Assembly (NCBI RefSeq): GCF_011769525.1
Contig: NZ_CP050440.1
Span: 7,736,001 to 7,800,000, forward strand
Length of the DNA: 64,000 nt
Direction: 5' to 3'
Source: Tolypothrix sp. PCC 7910
GTDB lineage: Bacteria; Cyanobacteriota; Cyanobacteriia; Cyanobacteriales; Nostocaceae
Each line of letters starts with the position of its first letter. Position 1 is the first letter of the stretch. The position numbers were made by a program, and so were the translations under genes. The notes below the pieces were generated by a model. It saw nothing but the letters and a program-made list of their open reading frames with translations, was not told where the DNA came from and searched no databases. This document shows positions 26,252-34,077 of the stretch, piece after piece.

Positions 26252-27394
26252 ATGAAGTTATTATCTTCTTTCGTGACACTTTCCGCAATTGCAATCACAA
26301 TTATGCCTACAGTATCTTTGGGAGCATCAGAATCAACTTCTTTGTGCCGAGCGCTCATGTTTCAACAATATGACGAAGTTAAACAAAGTGTAGAAAGCGG
26401 CGCAAATCCTAACGAAATTTGTATGATAGGAGAAGAAAGTTTTCTGCCGCTTCACGCTGCTATTGCTGCTGGTAATGAAGAACTAGCAAAATTATTAATT
26501 GCTAAAGGAGCAGATGTCAAAGCTAGAAACTCTAAAGGTGAGACATCTTTACACTTCGTTAGTAGTTCATTAACGCTAGCAAATTTGTTGATTGAAAAAG
26601 GACTAGATGTTAATGCTACAAATACTAATAAATTGACACCTCTGCATAATCTTTATGGTCAATTAACTAAGGAAGTAGCACAACTTTTAATCAATAAAGG
26701 TGCTAAGGTGAATGTTAGGAGTGATGAACAGCTAACACCTTTGCATTTGACAGTAGCACAAGGAAAGCTGGAAGTGGCAGAGTTATTGATTGCAAAAGGT
26801 GCAGATATCAATGCAAGAACCATCATCAACTTTACACCGCTTCATTATGCTATTAATAGACCAGAATTGGCAAAATTACTAATTAATAAAGGTGCCAACT
26901 TTTATATTAAAGATAATAATGGTATGGCGATCATTCACCAGCAATCTCTAGATAAAGAAATTTTGGAATTACTGATTGCCAAGAAAGTCAATGTTAATTT
27001 CAGAAGCAATGATGGTAAAACTCCACTGCACCACCATGCCATCAACCCAGAATTTACCAAGCTATTGATTAGTAAAGGTGCTGCGATTAACGCCAAAGAT
27101 AAATTAGGTAGAATACCATTACACTATGCCATGAAAGAATCGGGTAAAATCATGGTTGAAAGAGGTGCGAATATCAATGCTAAAGATAAGCTTGGTAGAA
27201 CACCATTACATACAGCAATTTTGGCAGAAGATTATTACACCCTTGATTTTGTCGAATATTTATTGAGTAAGAAAGCCAAGGTAAATATTAAAGATAACGA
27301 AGGTAAAACGCCACTGCAATTAGCTTTGTCTCGTAATAATTCGGCGGCTGTTGAATTACTGAAAAAGTATCGAGCTACGGCTACATTAAATTAA
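26252..27394 (+). CDS. Exported ankyrin-repeat protein
   Basis: 380 residues with an N-terminal Sec signal peptide (about 1-24, ending SLGA) followed by an ankyrin solenoid of roughly ten 30-33-residue repeats. Clear repeats carry ELAKLLIAKGADVKARNSKG, EVAELLIAKGADINART and GRTPLHTAI; the last is followed by a short basic tail. Ankyrin stacks bind other proteins, and the partner is unknown. The signal peptide puts it in the periplasm or thylakoid lumen, which is less usual for ankyrin proteins. It diverges from the decarboxylase gene and is followed by a perfect hairpin. Confidence 0.9.
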   Translation: MKLLSSFVTLSAIAITIMPTVSLGASESTSLCRALMFQQYDEVKQSVESGANPNEICMIGEESFLPLHAAIAAGNEELAKLLIAKGADVKARNSKGETSLHFVSSSLTLANLLIEKGLDVNATNTNKLTPLHNLYGQLTKEVAQLLINKGAKVNVRSDEQLTPLHLTVAQGKLEVAELLIAKGADINARTIINFTPLHYAINRPELAKLLINKGANFYIKDNNGMAIIHQQSLDKEILELLIAKKVNVNFRSNDGKTPLHHHAINPEFTKLLISKGAAINAKDKLGRIPLHYAMKESGKIMVERGANINAKDKLGRTPLHTAILAEDYYTLDFVEYLLSKKAKVNIKDNEGKTPLQLALSRNNSAAVELLKKYRATATLN

Positions 27395-27488
27395 TTTAAA
27401 TTGGTTCGTAGCCAGAAATTTAATGCTATAAAAATCAAGAACTAAAATCCTAACTACGAACTTATTTGCTTCTAAAAACTAAGGTTGC

Positions 27489-27520
27489 TTGGCTGTTGAT
27501 TGTTAATTGTCAACAGCCAA
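27489..27520 (+). terminator. Hairpin downstream of the ankyrin gene
   Basis: TTGGCTGTTGA and TCAACAGCCAA form an 11-bp perfect stem with a TTGTTAATTG loop, 95 bases after the ankyrin stop. There is no T-run behind it, so this is a 3'-end structure rather than a textbook intrinsic terminator. Confidence 0.5.
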
Positions 27521-27646
27521 AACTGAGATTTGTCACACTTGAAATGGATTCCTAAAATCTTTGATTTTACTAGTACAACACGGCGTAAATAAACAGACAA
27601 TTCAAAATCCGCAAAACGCTTACTCTGTCTTAATTTTGAATTTTGC

Positions 27647-27689
27647 GAAAAGTTGCGTGCGGGGGTTCCCCCCGTTGAGCAAACTTTTC
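27647..27689. repeat. Nested hairpin element with GGGGG-TT-CCCCC core
   Basis: The outer arms GAAAAGTTGC and GCAAACTTTTC enclose an inner GGGGGTTCCCCC hairpin. ATTTTGA heptamers lie on both sides. The whole unit looks like a dispersed palindromic repeat of cyanobacterial spacers. The rest of the 330-base spacer 27395-27726 contains only AT-rich heptamer-type sequence. Confidence 0.65.
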
Positions 27690-27726
27690 AAGACGAATTT
27701 TGAATTTTGAATTCCGCCTTGCGGTA

Positions 27727-28740
27727 CTAGATATCGTTCCTACCCCATATACCTACAAGTGCAGCAATACCCAAGGCTGCAAATGCTAACGCACCCCATT
27801 TTAGTGGCGGATTCATATCCAAACTTTCCAAAAAACTAGGTATAGACAACTGTCTAAAGTCGCCTTCAACTTTGTCATAGCCTGTAATTGGCTCAAAAAC
27901 GTTGTTTGGCGCATCTTCTGATTTTGGTTCGTTGGTACGCTGTCCTTTAAAAGCGATCGCCAATAACAGAGAATCAGCTAAGGGTGGTGAGATCCTTTGC
28001 ACAAAATCTAATATCTTACCCGCATCTCCAACCACAAAATCACGGGTAGGATGTTCCGCCACATAGAGAATGGCATCGGCAACCAAACTAGGTTGGTAAT
28101 ATGGAGGCACTCCTGTAGGCTTCACTCCTAGTTTAGTGGCAACTTTATTGTAAAAAGGTGTATTGATTGTTGCAGGCAGAATGGAGGTAACGCTGATAGG
28201 CCATTTTTCGTGTTGTAATTCCACCCTTAAAGCATCTAGGAACCCTTCTAAACCATGCTTGGCTGAAGAGTAAGGGCTTTGTAAAGGTAGACTGCGCCTA
28301 CCTTCCATAGAAGAAATATGAATTAAAGCCCCCCGTCCCGTTTGTTTGAGATAAGGTAGCGCCGCCATTGCACCATATACCTGTCCCATCAAAGTGACAT
28401 CGATAACTCTGGCAAATTCCTCTGGTGTAATTTTCTCAAAAGGAGCAATCACACCAGTAGCAGCAGTATGAACCCAAGTATCAAGCCGTCCATATTCTGC
28501 TACAGTTTGATCTGCGATCGCCTTTACCTGCTCAAAATCGCTAACATCAGCAATTACATACTTGGCAACACCACCCAAACTCTGAATTTCTTCCACCAGG
28601 GACTTTAGCCCTGGTTCACTACGCGCAGCAACCACCACCTTTGCACCACGTTGGGCAAACTTTAGCGCTGTATCACGCCCAATGCCACTAGAAGCACCAA
28701 CGATTGCTACCACCTGCTGACTAATTGGCTTTAATTGCAT
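27727..28740 (-). CDS. SDR oxidoreductase with C-terminal membrane anchor
   Basis: 337 residues of a classical short-chain dehydrogenase: VAIVGASSGIGRD (NADP/NAD motif TGxxxGxG type), catalytic Ser in HISSMEG and the pair YSSAK. The SDR core ends near residue 250. A C-terminal extension finishes with one hydrophobic segment, LKWGALAFAALGIAALVGIW, so the enzyme is probably tail-anchored to a membrane. Reaction: NAD(P)-dependent oxidation or reduction of an unknown alcohol/ketone, perhaps a lipid given the anchor (inference). Confidence 0.87.
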   Translation of the reverse strand: MQLKPISQQVVAIVGASSGIGRDTALKFAQRGAKVVVAARSEPGLKSLVEEIQSLGGVAKYVIADVSDFEQVKAIADQTVAEYGRLDTWVHTAATGVIAPFEKITPEEFARVIDVTLMGQVYGAMAALPYLKQTGRGALIHISSMEGRRSLPLQSPYSSAKHGLEGFLDALRVELQHEKWPISVTSILPATINTPFYNKVATKLGVKPTGVPPYYQPSLVADAILYVAEHPTRDFVVGDAGKILDFVQRISPPLADSLLLAIAFKGQRTNEPKSEDAPNNVFEPITGYDKVEGDFRQLSIPSFLESLDMNPPLKWGALAFAALGIAALVGIWGRNDI

Positions 28741-28818
28741 GGTTAATTATTGTTAACTTACCTTCCTTTTAATCAATAGGTGTGTTTTTCAATTGCTTCA
28801 TCCCTCGGTAGGCTTAGG

Positions 28819-28921
28819 TGGAGATTGGGGATTGGGGACTGGGGAGTAGGGAAAAAGGGGACAAGAGGAAATATTTATTACCAATTACCAATTACCCATT
28901 ACCAAATGACAAATGACAAAT
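28819..28921. repeat. GGGGATT and AATTACC/AAATGAC heptamer arrays
   Basis: GGGGATT-GGGGACT units (about 28819-28860) are followed by TTACCAA, TTACCCA and AATGACA units up to the stop codon of the next gene. Same STRR class as other spacers. Confidence 0.85.
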
Positions 28922-29628
28922 TAATTTCGCCACAAAGCAATTCCGCCTAATAAACCGGTGATATTAGGGATGAGTTTGACGTTTAAGGGTAGCTGGAAAT
29001 TTACTTTCACAGCTTCACCGCCGCCGATGTAGAGGCAATCATAATTAAACAGATGGTGTAAAGATGCGATCGCTTTTTCTAAACGCCGATTCCATTTTTT
29101 CTCACCAATTTTTTCTAACGCCGCCCGCCCTAGCTGTTCTTCGTAAGTCTCGCCTTTGCGGAACTGATGATGTCCCATTTCCATATTCGGCACTAGTTTG
29201 CCATCGATAAATAACGCCGAACCAAAACCTGTACCCAAGGTAATCACTAATTCTACGCCTTTACCTGCGATCGCCCCTAGCCCTTGCATATCTGCGTCAT
29301 TAATTACCCTGACAGGTTTGTGTAACTGTTGCGACAAAGCTGTTTGTAAGTCAAACCCAATCCAATCACGATCTAAATTGACTGCTGTTTCCGTCACTCC
29401 ATAGCGCACTACACCCGGAAAACCTACAGATACCCGATGATATTCACCTTGAGAAGCGGCTAAAACGACAATTGCATTAATCACAGTATCCGGTTTCGCA
29501 GGTTGCGGTGTCTCTAAACGTGCCCTTTCTGTTAAAGGATGCCCTGTAATATCCAATACCATTGTCTTTACACCGCTACCACCAATATCAACTGATAAGG
29601 TGCGAATTGAGCCATTATCATCAACCAT
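28921..29628 (-). CDS. ppgK: ROK-family polyphosphate glucokinase-like protein
   Basis: 235 residues of the ROK/ASKHA fold. The phosphate-1 motif is LSVDIGGSGVKTMVL, with the GGSG-VK form characteristic of polyphosphate glucokinases. RVINDADMQGLGA supplies the catalytic Asp, and VITLGTGFGSALFIDGKLV is the phosphate-2 motif. The C-terminus has YIGGGEAVKVNF (adenosine/phosphate site). Likely reaction: glucose + polyphosphate (or ATP) to glucose 6-phosphate in the cytosol. The length fits bacterial PPGK (about 240-270). Next to it, divergently, is a creatininase-like gene. Confidence 0.82.
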   Translation of the reverse strand: MVDDNGSIRTLSVDIGGSGVKTMVLDITGHPLTERARLETPQPAKPDTVINAIVVLAASQGEYHRVSVGFPGVVRYGVTETAVNLDRDWIGFDLQTALSQQLHKPVRVINDADMQGLGAIAGKGVELVITLGTGFGSALFIDGKLVPNMEMGHHQFRKGETYEEQLGRAALEKIGEKKWNRRLEKAIASLHHLFNYDCLYIGGGEAVKVNFQLPLNVKLIPNITGLLGGIALWRN

Positions 29629-29718
29629 TGCAGTTTTCTCCTAGTTAGAGTGTATTCTTTGGCTATTATGCTCTGCTAGATCTGGTTCAGGGTCAGATAT
29701 TTGGAGAGTCTTTACAAG

Positions 29719-29832
29719 TTGGGGGATTAGGGATTGGGGACTGGGGATAAGGGGTAATGGGGACTGGGAAAAAGCAGGGGAGTAGGGCGAGAAATGACAA
29801 ATGACCAATGACTAATGACCAATGACCAAACA
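29719..29832. repeat. GGGGACT and AATGACC heptamer arrays
   Basis: GGGATTA/GGGGACTG units then AATGACA/AATGACCAATGACTA units in the divergent spacer between the glucokinase and creatininase-like genes. Confidence 0.85.
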
Positions 29833-29865
29833 CCATTAATATAAAATTGACGCGATGGTAATGAA

Positions 29866-30666
29866 ATGCATAGTTTTATTCCCCCGGAACGGTTTTTTCC
29901 CTACCTCAGTTGGACTGACATTGAGGCGATGTCAGATAAGGAAAATGTGGTGATTATTCAACCAGTAGGGGCAATTGAACAACATGGCCCTCATTTACCT
30001 TTAATTGTAGATGCTGCGATTGGTATGGGAGTGCTGGGAAAGGCGCTAGCAAAGCTGGAGTCTGATATTCCTGCCTATGCTTTGCCTAGTCTGTATTACG
30101 GTAAATCTAATGAACACTGGCACTTTCCGGGGACAATTACCCTGAGTACGGAAACGCTGACAGCTACAATTATGGAATTAGGTGACAGTATTTACCGTGC
30201 TGGGTTTAGAAAATTAGTGTTGATGAACTCCCACGGGGGACAGCCGCAAGTAATGCAAATGGCGGCGCGGGATTTACACGTGAAGTATGGAGACTTTTCG
30301 GTGTTTCCGTTGTTTACTTGGCGTGTGCCTCATATTACTAAAGAATTACTGACTCCAACGGAAGCAGCGCAAGGTATGCACGCTGGAGATGCTGAAACTA
30401 GCATAATGTTGGCACTTTTACCAGAACAGGTGAAGCTTGATAAAGCCGTTGCTGAGTATCCCCCAGCACAGCCAGAAGATAGCTTGCTGAGTTGGGAAGG
30501 TAAGTTACCTGTGGCTTGGGTAACGAAAGATATCAGTAAAAGTGGTGTGATTGGTGATGCGACAACAGCAACTAAAGAAAAAGGCGATCGCATTCTCGAA
30601 TCTGTTTCTGATGGTTGGGTGCAAGTTATTCGCGAGATTTATCACTTTCGTCCACCCCAGAGTTAA
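29866..30666 (+). CDS. Creatininase-family amidohydrolase
   Basis: 266 residues with the metal-site signature VVIIQPVGAIEQHGPHLPL (Glu and His ligands), then DAAIGMG (Asp ligand), a conserved EHWHFPGTITLS block, and LVLMNSHGGQPQV and GMHAGDAETSIMLAL (Asp/His/Glu of the second metal site). Creatininase-family enzymes are dinuclear-metal amidohydrolases; relatives include creatininase, MftE and formamide hydrolases acting in cofactor or nucleotide pathways. No pathway partner is adjacent, so the substrate is open. Its 3' spacer is a GGGGATT array. Confidence 0.88.
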   Translation: MHSFIPPERFFPYLSWTDIEAMSDKENVVIIQPVGAIEQHGPHLPLIVDAAIGMGVLGKALAKLESDIPAYALPSLYYGKSNEHWHFPGTITLSTETLTATIMELGDSIYRAGFRKLVLMNSHGGQPQVMQMAARDLHVKYGDFSVFPLFTWRVPHITKELLTPTEAAQGMHAGDAETSIMLALLPEQVKLDKAVAEYPPAQPEDSLLSWEGKLPVAWVTKDISKSGVIGDATTATKEKGDRILESVSDGWVQVIREIYHFRPPQS

Positions 30667-30667
30667 G

Positions 30668-30801
30668 GGATTGGGGACTGGGGGCGGGGGATTGGGGACT
30701 GGGGATTGGGGATTAGGGACTGGGGATTGGGGGACAAGGGGACAAGGGGACTAGGAGAAAATCACAATTGGCTTTTGACTTTTGACTTTTGACTTTTGAC
30801 T
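30668..30801. repeat. GGGGATT/GGGGACT array and TTTTGAC repeats
   Basis: About ten GGGGACT/GGGGATT heptamers fill 30668-30752; four TTTTGAC-type units follow near 30773-30801. They separate the convergent creatininase-like and rexT genes. Confidence 0.9.
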
Positions 30802-30815
30802 TCCGCACAGCGGCG

Positions 30816-31169
30816 CTAGGAGACTTTTGAGGCTGTTTGCTTATTGGCTGAGGTGCAAATATTTAAGGGTTGAGCCGATCGCAAGACTGCATCTAATAAT
30901 CCCGGAAACAAGGCTTCTAAATCCTCACGTCGCAAGCTGTTAATGTGCTGCGTTCCTTCTTTATGAGTTAATACAACTCCCGACTCCCGTAAAATTTTGA
31001 AGTGATTTGACATTGTCGATTTGGCGATCGCAAAGTCAAACCCCGCACAACACTGATTTCCCTGGGTTGCTAATACCCGCACAATCTCTAGCCGCACTGG
31101 ATCGCCCAATGCGTATAACACCCCCGCTAACGAAATATCTTTTCTATCTGGATGATACAAAAATCTCAT
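30816..31169 (-). CDS. rexT: ArsR-family redox-sensing repressor RexT
   Basis: 117 residues of a winged-helix ArsR regulator: LAGVLYALGDPVRLEIVRVL is the dimer/helix start, AIAKSTMSNHFKILRESGVV the recognition helix, followed by the wing with HKEGTQHI. The vicinal cysteines Cys40-Cys41 (GNQCCAGF) are the pair reported as the H2O2 sensor in RexT of Anabaena PCC 7120, which represses trxA2; the divergent neighbour here is exactly such a thioredoxin. Family knowledge: oxidation forms a disulfide and releases DNA. A 21-bp perfect palindrome between the two genes is the probable operator, so autoregulation is likely. Confidence 0.88.
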   Translation of the reverse strand: MRFLYHPDRKDISLAGVLYALGDPVRLEIVRVLATQGNQCCAGFDFAIAKSTMSNHFKILRESGVVLTHKEGTQHINSLRREDLEALFPGLLDAVLRSAQPLNICTSANKQTASKVS

Positions 31170-31204
31170 AGTTGCACTATCTCATAAAATGACATATATT
31201 TTAC

Positions 31205-31225
31205 TTATTCGATATTATCGAATAA
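31205..31225. promoter_or_regulatory. Perfect 21-bp palindrome, candidate RexT operator
   Basis: TTATTCGATA, one T, then TATCGAATAA: two perfect 10-bp arms in the 83-bp divergent rexT-trxA2 spacer. Size and symmetry suit an ArsR-family dimer. TAGAAT at 31226-31231 directly beside it is a possible -10 box for trxA2, so bound repressor would cover the promoter. Confidence 0.75.
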
Positions 31226-31252
31226 TAGAATTAAATACAGGAGGACAATTTC

Positions 31253-31585
31253 ATGTCATCCGTTACAAATGTCACGGAAGCTACCTTTAAGCAAGAAGTC
31301 CTGGAAAGCCAAGTTCCGGTGTTAGTTGACTTTTGGGCACCTTGGTGTGGGCCTTGCAGAATGGTTGCTCCCGTTGTAGACGAGTTAGCTACCGAATACG
31401 ACGGACAGGTGAAAGTGGTGAAACTGAACACAGATCAAAATCCCACCGTCGCCAGCCATTACGGAATTCGTAGTATACCTACACTCATGGTATTCAAGGC
31501 AGGCCGACAAGTCGATACGGTCGTTGGTGCCGTACCCAAAACCACTTTAACCAAGACTCTATCACAGCATATTTCCCAAAGTTAA
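31253..31585 (+). CDS. trxA2: Thioredoxin TrxA2
   Basis: 110 residues, a complete thioredoxin: [18 protein letters not shown] with redox cysteines 32 and 35, a buried-Asp region, [16 protein letters not shown] with the cis-Pro, and a C-terminal helix. It reduces protein disulfides in the cytosol using electrons from a thioredoxin reductase. A strong AGGAGG lies eight bases before the ATG. The divergent position next to rexT and the palindromic operator support regulation by peroxide through RexT, as described for trxA2 in Anabaena. An MFS gene follows 191 bases later after heptamer repeats. Confidence 0.95.
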   Translation: MSSVTNVTEATFKQEVLESQVPVLVDFWAPWCGPCRMVAPVVDELATEYDGQVKVVKLNTDQNPTVASHYGIRSIPTLMVFKAGRQVDTVVGAVPKTTLTKTLSQHISQS

Positions 31586-31629
31586 CCGCCTGGGGTCAGC
31601 TGTTTATATACCCTAAAAGGCTAACTAGG

Positions 31630-31773
31630 GGGGAATGGGTAAAGGGTAAAGGGGAATGGGTAAGGGATTTCTCCTTGTCGCCTCATCTCCCCAATCCCCA
31701 TTACCCCTAATCCCCACTCCCTGCGGTCGTGGGGGCCCCGAGTTCCCCAATCCCCAGTCCCTAATCCCCAATC
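31630..31773. repeat. GGGTAAA/GGGGAAT and CCCCAAT/CCCCATT arrays
   Basis: Plus-strand G-rich heptamers (31630-31665) followed by C-rich CCCCAATC/CCCCAGTC units (31687-31773) end three bases before the MFS start codon. The two orientations could pair into a long weak hairpin in the mRNA leader. Confidence 0.8.
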
Positions 31774-31776
31774 ACC

Positions 31777-33072
31777 ATGTCTTTAATCTCATACTTAGCG
31801 CGTCGTTCGGTGCACTATGGCTGGTTTGTTGCGGGTTTAACATTTTTAGCTTTGTTAGTAGCCGCAGGAATTCGTTCTGCACCAGGAGTTTTGATCGTAC
31901 CTTTGGAGCATGAATTTGGCTGGAGTAGAGCTACTATATCTTTGGCGATTTCTCTCAACTTAGTACTCTATGGACTGATTGGCCCTTTTGCTGCCGCATT
32001 TATGGAGCGTATAGGGGTTCGCAGGACAATGGTATTGGCACTAACTGCGATCGCCATCGGTGTTGGCTTAACCACTTTTATGTCAGCCTCGTGGCAATTA
32101 GTTTTGCTGTGGGGAATTATTGTTGGTAGTGGTAGCGGTGCGATCGCATTAGTCTTGGGTGCTGTTGTTGTCAATCGCTGGTTTTCGGAACGGCGAGGTT
32201 TGGTTTTGGGGGTTCTCACAGCCAGCACAGCCACAGGACAACTGATATTTCTGCCAATCTTAGCCTCTTTAGTAGAGCGTTTTGGGTGGCGAGCTGCATC
32301 TCTTAGCCTAGCTGGGATTGCACTTGTAATTACACCTGCGATCGCCTTATTCATGCGCGATCGCCCGGCGGAAATTGGCTTGCGACCATTTGGCGATCGC
32401 AGCAATACTGAGGAAGTATTACCACCAAAGGTTAATTCCATTGCTTCCACTCTCCGCAAACTCTGGCAAGGTGCAAAATCACTCGACTTTTGGCTGTTAT
32501 TTGGTAGTTTTTTTATCTGTGGTGCTAGCACCAATGGACTCATTGGCACCCATTTAATACCAGCTTGTATTGATCATGGTATCCCTGAAGTTAAAGCTGC
32601 GGGACTATTGGCGATTATGGGGATTTTTGACTTTTGCGGGACAACTATCTCCGGTTGGTTGTCTGATAAATATAATAATCGCTACTTACTTTGCTGGTAC
32701 TACGGTTTACGTGGCCTATCTCTAATTTTCCTGCCATTTAGTTTTAACTTTTCATTCTACGGACTTTCAGTCTTTGCAGTCTTTTACGGACTCGATTGGA
32801 TTGCTACCGTTCCCCCAACTGTGCGTCTTGTAAGCAATATCTTTGGGAAAGAGAATGTTGGTGTGATGTTCGGTTGGATTGTAGCGGGACATCAACTCGG
32901 TGCAGCTACAGCCGCCTTTGGTGCAGGAGTGCTGAGAACTTTATTAGGTAGCTATTTTCACGCCTTTATTCTGTCAGGTGTTCTCTGTTTAATAGCCGCA
33001 GTTCTAGTACTGCGAATTGGACAACATCCTACTAAAAATAATTCAGTGTTGCTGATGGAAAATATGAATTAG
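31777..33072 (+). CDS. Major facilitator superfamily transporter
   Basis: 431 residues with twelve predicted helices. The first half carries GVLIVPLEHEFGWSRATISL and the loop 2-3 motif PFAAAFMERIGVRRTMVL (MFS motif A form), a layout typical of monocarboxylate/oxalate-type permeases. A cytosolic central loop (about 195-225, RDRPAEIGLRPFGDR) joins the halves, and DFCGTTISGWLSDKYNNRYLL is the second motif A. Substrate unknown. The gene follows trxA2 on the same strand but is preceded by repeats rather than a Shine-Dalgarno, so its link to the RexT regulon is uncertain. Confidence 0.9.
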   Translation: MSLISYLARRSVHYGWFVAGLTFLALLVAAGIRSAPGVLIVPLEHEFGWSRATISLAISLNLVLYGLIGPFAAAFMERIGVRRTMVLALTAIAIGVGLTTFMSASWQLVLLWGIIVGSGSGAIALVLGAVVVNRWFSERRGLVLGVLTASTATGQLIFLPILASLVERFGWRAASLSLAGIALVITPAIALFMRDRPAEIGLRPFGDRSNTEEVLPPKVNSIASTLRKLWQGAKSLDFWLLFGSFFICGASTNGLIGTHLIPACIDHGIPEVKAAGLLAIMGIFDFCGTTISGWLSDKYNNRYLLCWYYGLRGLSLIFLPFSFNFSFYGLSVFAVFYGLDWIATVPPTVRLVSNIFGKENVGVMFGWIVAGHQLGAATAAFGAGVLRTLLGSYFHAFILSGVLCLIAAVLVLRIGQHPTKNNSVLLMENMN

Positions 33073-33185
33073 TTTCACGCCAAAGGCTGAACTTGCAGAT
33101 TAGCTGCAAAAAATCATATTGAATTTCATAAAAACCTGAATTTTTGACCCTTGACTCTTGACTCTTAAAGCAGAAGATGGGTGTA

Positions 33186-33205
33186 CCAGTTGCGTAAGTC
33201 CTGAT
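33186..33205. repeat. Dispersed 20-bp repeat, copy 1
   Basis: CCAGTTGCGTAAGTCCTGAT recurs with one mismatch at 35996-36015. In both places CTCTTGACTC-type repeats lie shortly upstream, so the shared unit is probably longer and degenerate. Confidence 0.7.
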
Positions 33206-33264
33206 TCAAATTCAGCAACGCTAATTCACAACTATCAGTGCATTATTAAAGGAGAATTGCACCT

Positions 33265-33954
33265 ATGGCAAAAACAGCTTTGATAGTCGGTGCTGGTAGT
33301 GGGCTGAGTGCCTCTATCGCTCGTTTATTGGCTAAAGAAGGATACCAAATAGCTTTAGCAGCTCGTCGCATTGAAAAACTTACGCAACTCAGCAGTGAAA
33401 TTGCAGCCGTCAGCTTTGCTGCTGATGCGTCAAAAGCAGAGGAAGTAAATCAGTTATTTATCGATGTCGAAAATAAACTGAGTACTCCTACAGTTGTTGT
33501 GTATAATCCCAGCTTTCGAGTCCGTGGGCCGTTAATTGATTTAGATCCTGATGAAGTTGCCAAAACCATAGAAGTAACTGCCTATGGTGGCTTTTTAGTA
33601 GCCCAAGCTGCTGCCAAAAGAATGTTACAGCAAGGGGGTGGTGCTATCTTTTTTACTGGAGCCTCAGCCAGTGTTAAGGGTTACCCACAATCAGCACCCT
33701 TTGCAATGGGTAAATTTGCTCTCCGGGGATTAGCTCAAAGTATCGCCAGAGAACTTGCACCCAAGAATATTCATGTAGCGCATTTTGTCATTGATGGTGC
33801 CATCCGTTCTGCAGAACGCTTAGATCCAACAGACAATCCCGATAGCACCTTAGATCCAGATGCGATCGCTCAAACTTATCTCAACATCCTCAATCAACCC
33901 CGTAGCGCTTGGACTTGGGAAGTTGAACTACGCCCTTGGGTTGAGCGTTTTTAA
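33265..33954 (+). CDS. SDR-family protein with Phe in place of catalytic Tyr
   Basis: 229 residues. The Rossmann motif is ALIVGAGSGLSASIARLLA (GxxxGxx form) with AARRIEKL following, as in NADP-preferring SDRs. The Ser of the tetrad is in FFTGASASVKG, but the YxxxK position reads FAMGK, Phe instead of Tyr, with Lys kept. Related sequences with the FAMxKFALRGLAQS pattern form a recognised SDR subgroup, so this is not simple decay. The reaction may be altered or lost. GGAG lies just upstream of the ATG. Neighbours are an MFS transporter and a glutathione S-transferase on the same strand. Confidence 0.85.
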   Translation: MAKTALIVGAGSGLSASIARLLAKEGYQIALAARRIEKLTQLSSEIAAVSFAADASKAEEVNQLFIDVENKLSTPTVVVYNPSFRVRGPLIDLDPDEVAKTIEVTAYGGFLVAQAAAKRMLQQGGGAIFFTGASASVKGYPQSAPFAMGKFALRGLAQSIARELAPKNIHVAHFVIDGAIRSAERLDPTDNPDSTLDPDAIAQTYLNILNQPRSAWTWEVELRPWVERF

Positions 33955-33956
33955 GG

Positions 33957-34064
33957 ATGGGGAATGGAGAATGGGGATTGTGGGCTGGGGATTGGGGACT
34001 GGGTAATGGGAATGAGGAAACACCAAACACCAAGCACCAAATCCCAAACACCAAACAACAAAAC
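33957..34064. repeat. GGGGATT/GGGGACT array and CACCAAA repeats
   Basis: G-rich heptamers (33957-34016) then CACCAAACACCAAGC units (34020-34064) separate the SDR and the glutathione S-transferase. They happen to be open in the GST frame but are not coding. Confidence 0.85.
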
Positions 34065-34077
34065 AGGGAGAATACTA

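Noticed and set aside
31968-32549. 193-codon open frame opposite the MFS gene
   Set aside because: Antisense shadow of the MFS coding sequence, Arg/Pro/Lys-rich and without a start signal.
33964-34077. N-terminal extension of the glutathione S-transferase
   Set aside because: The extra codons are heptamer repeats (GGGGATT, CACCAAA); the ATG at 34078 has a good AGGGAG site and matches the family N-terminus.
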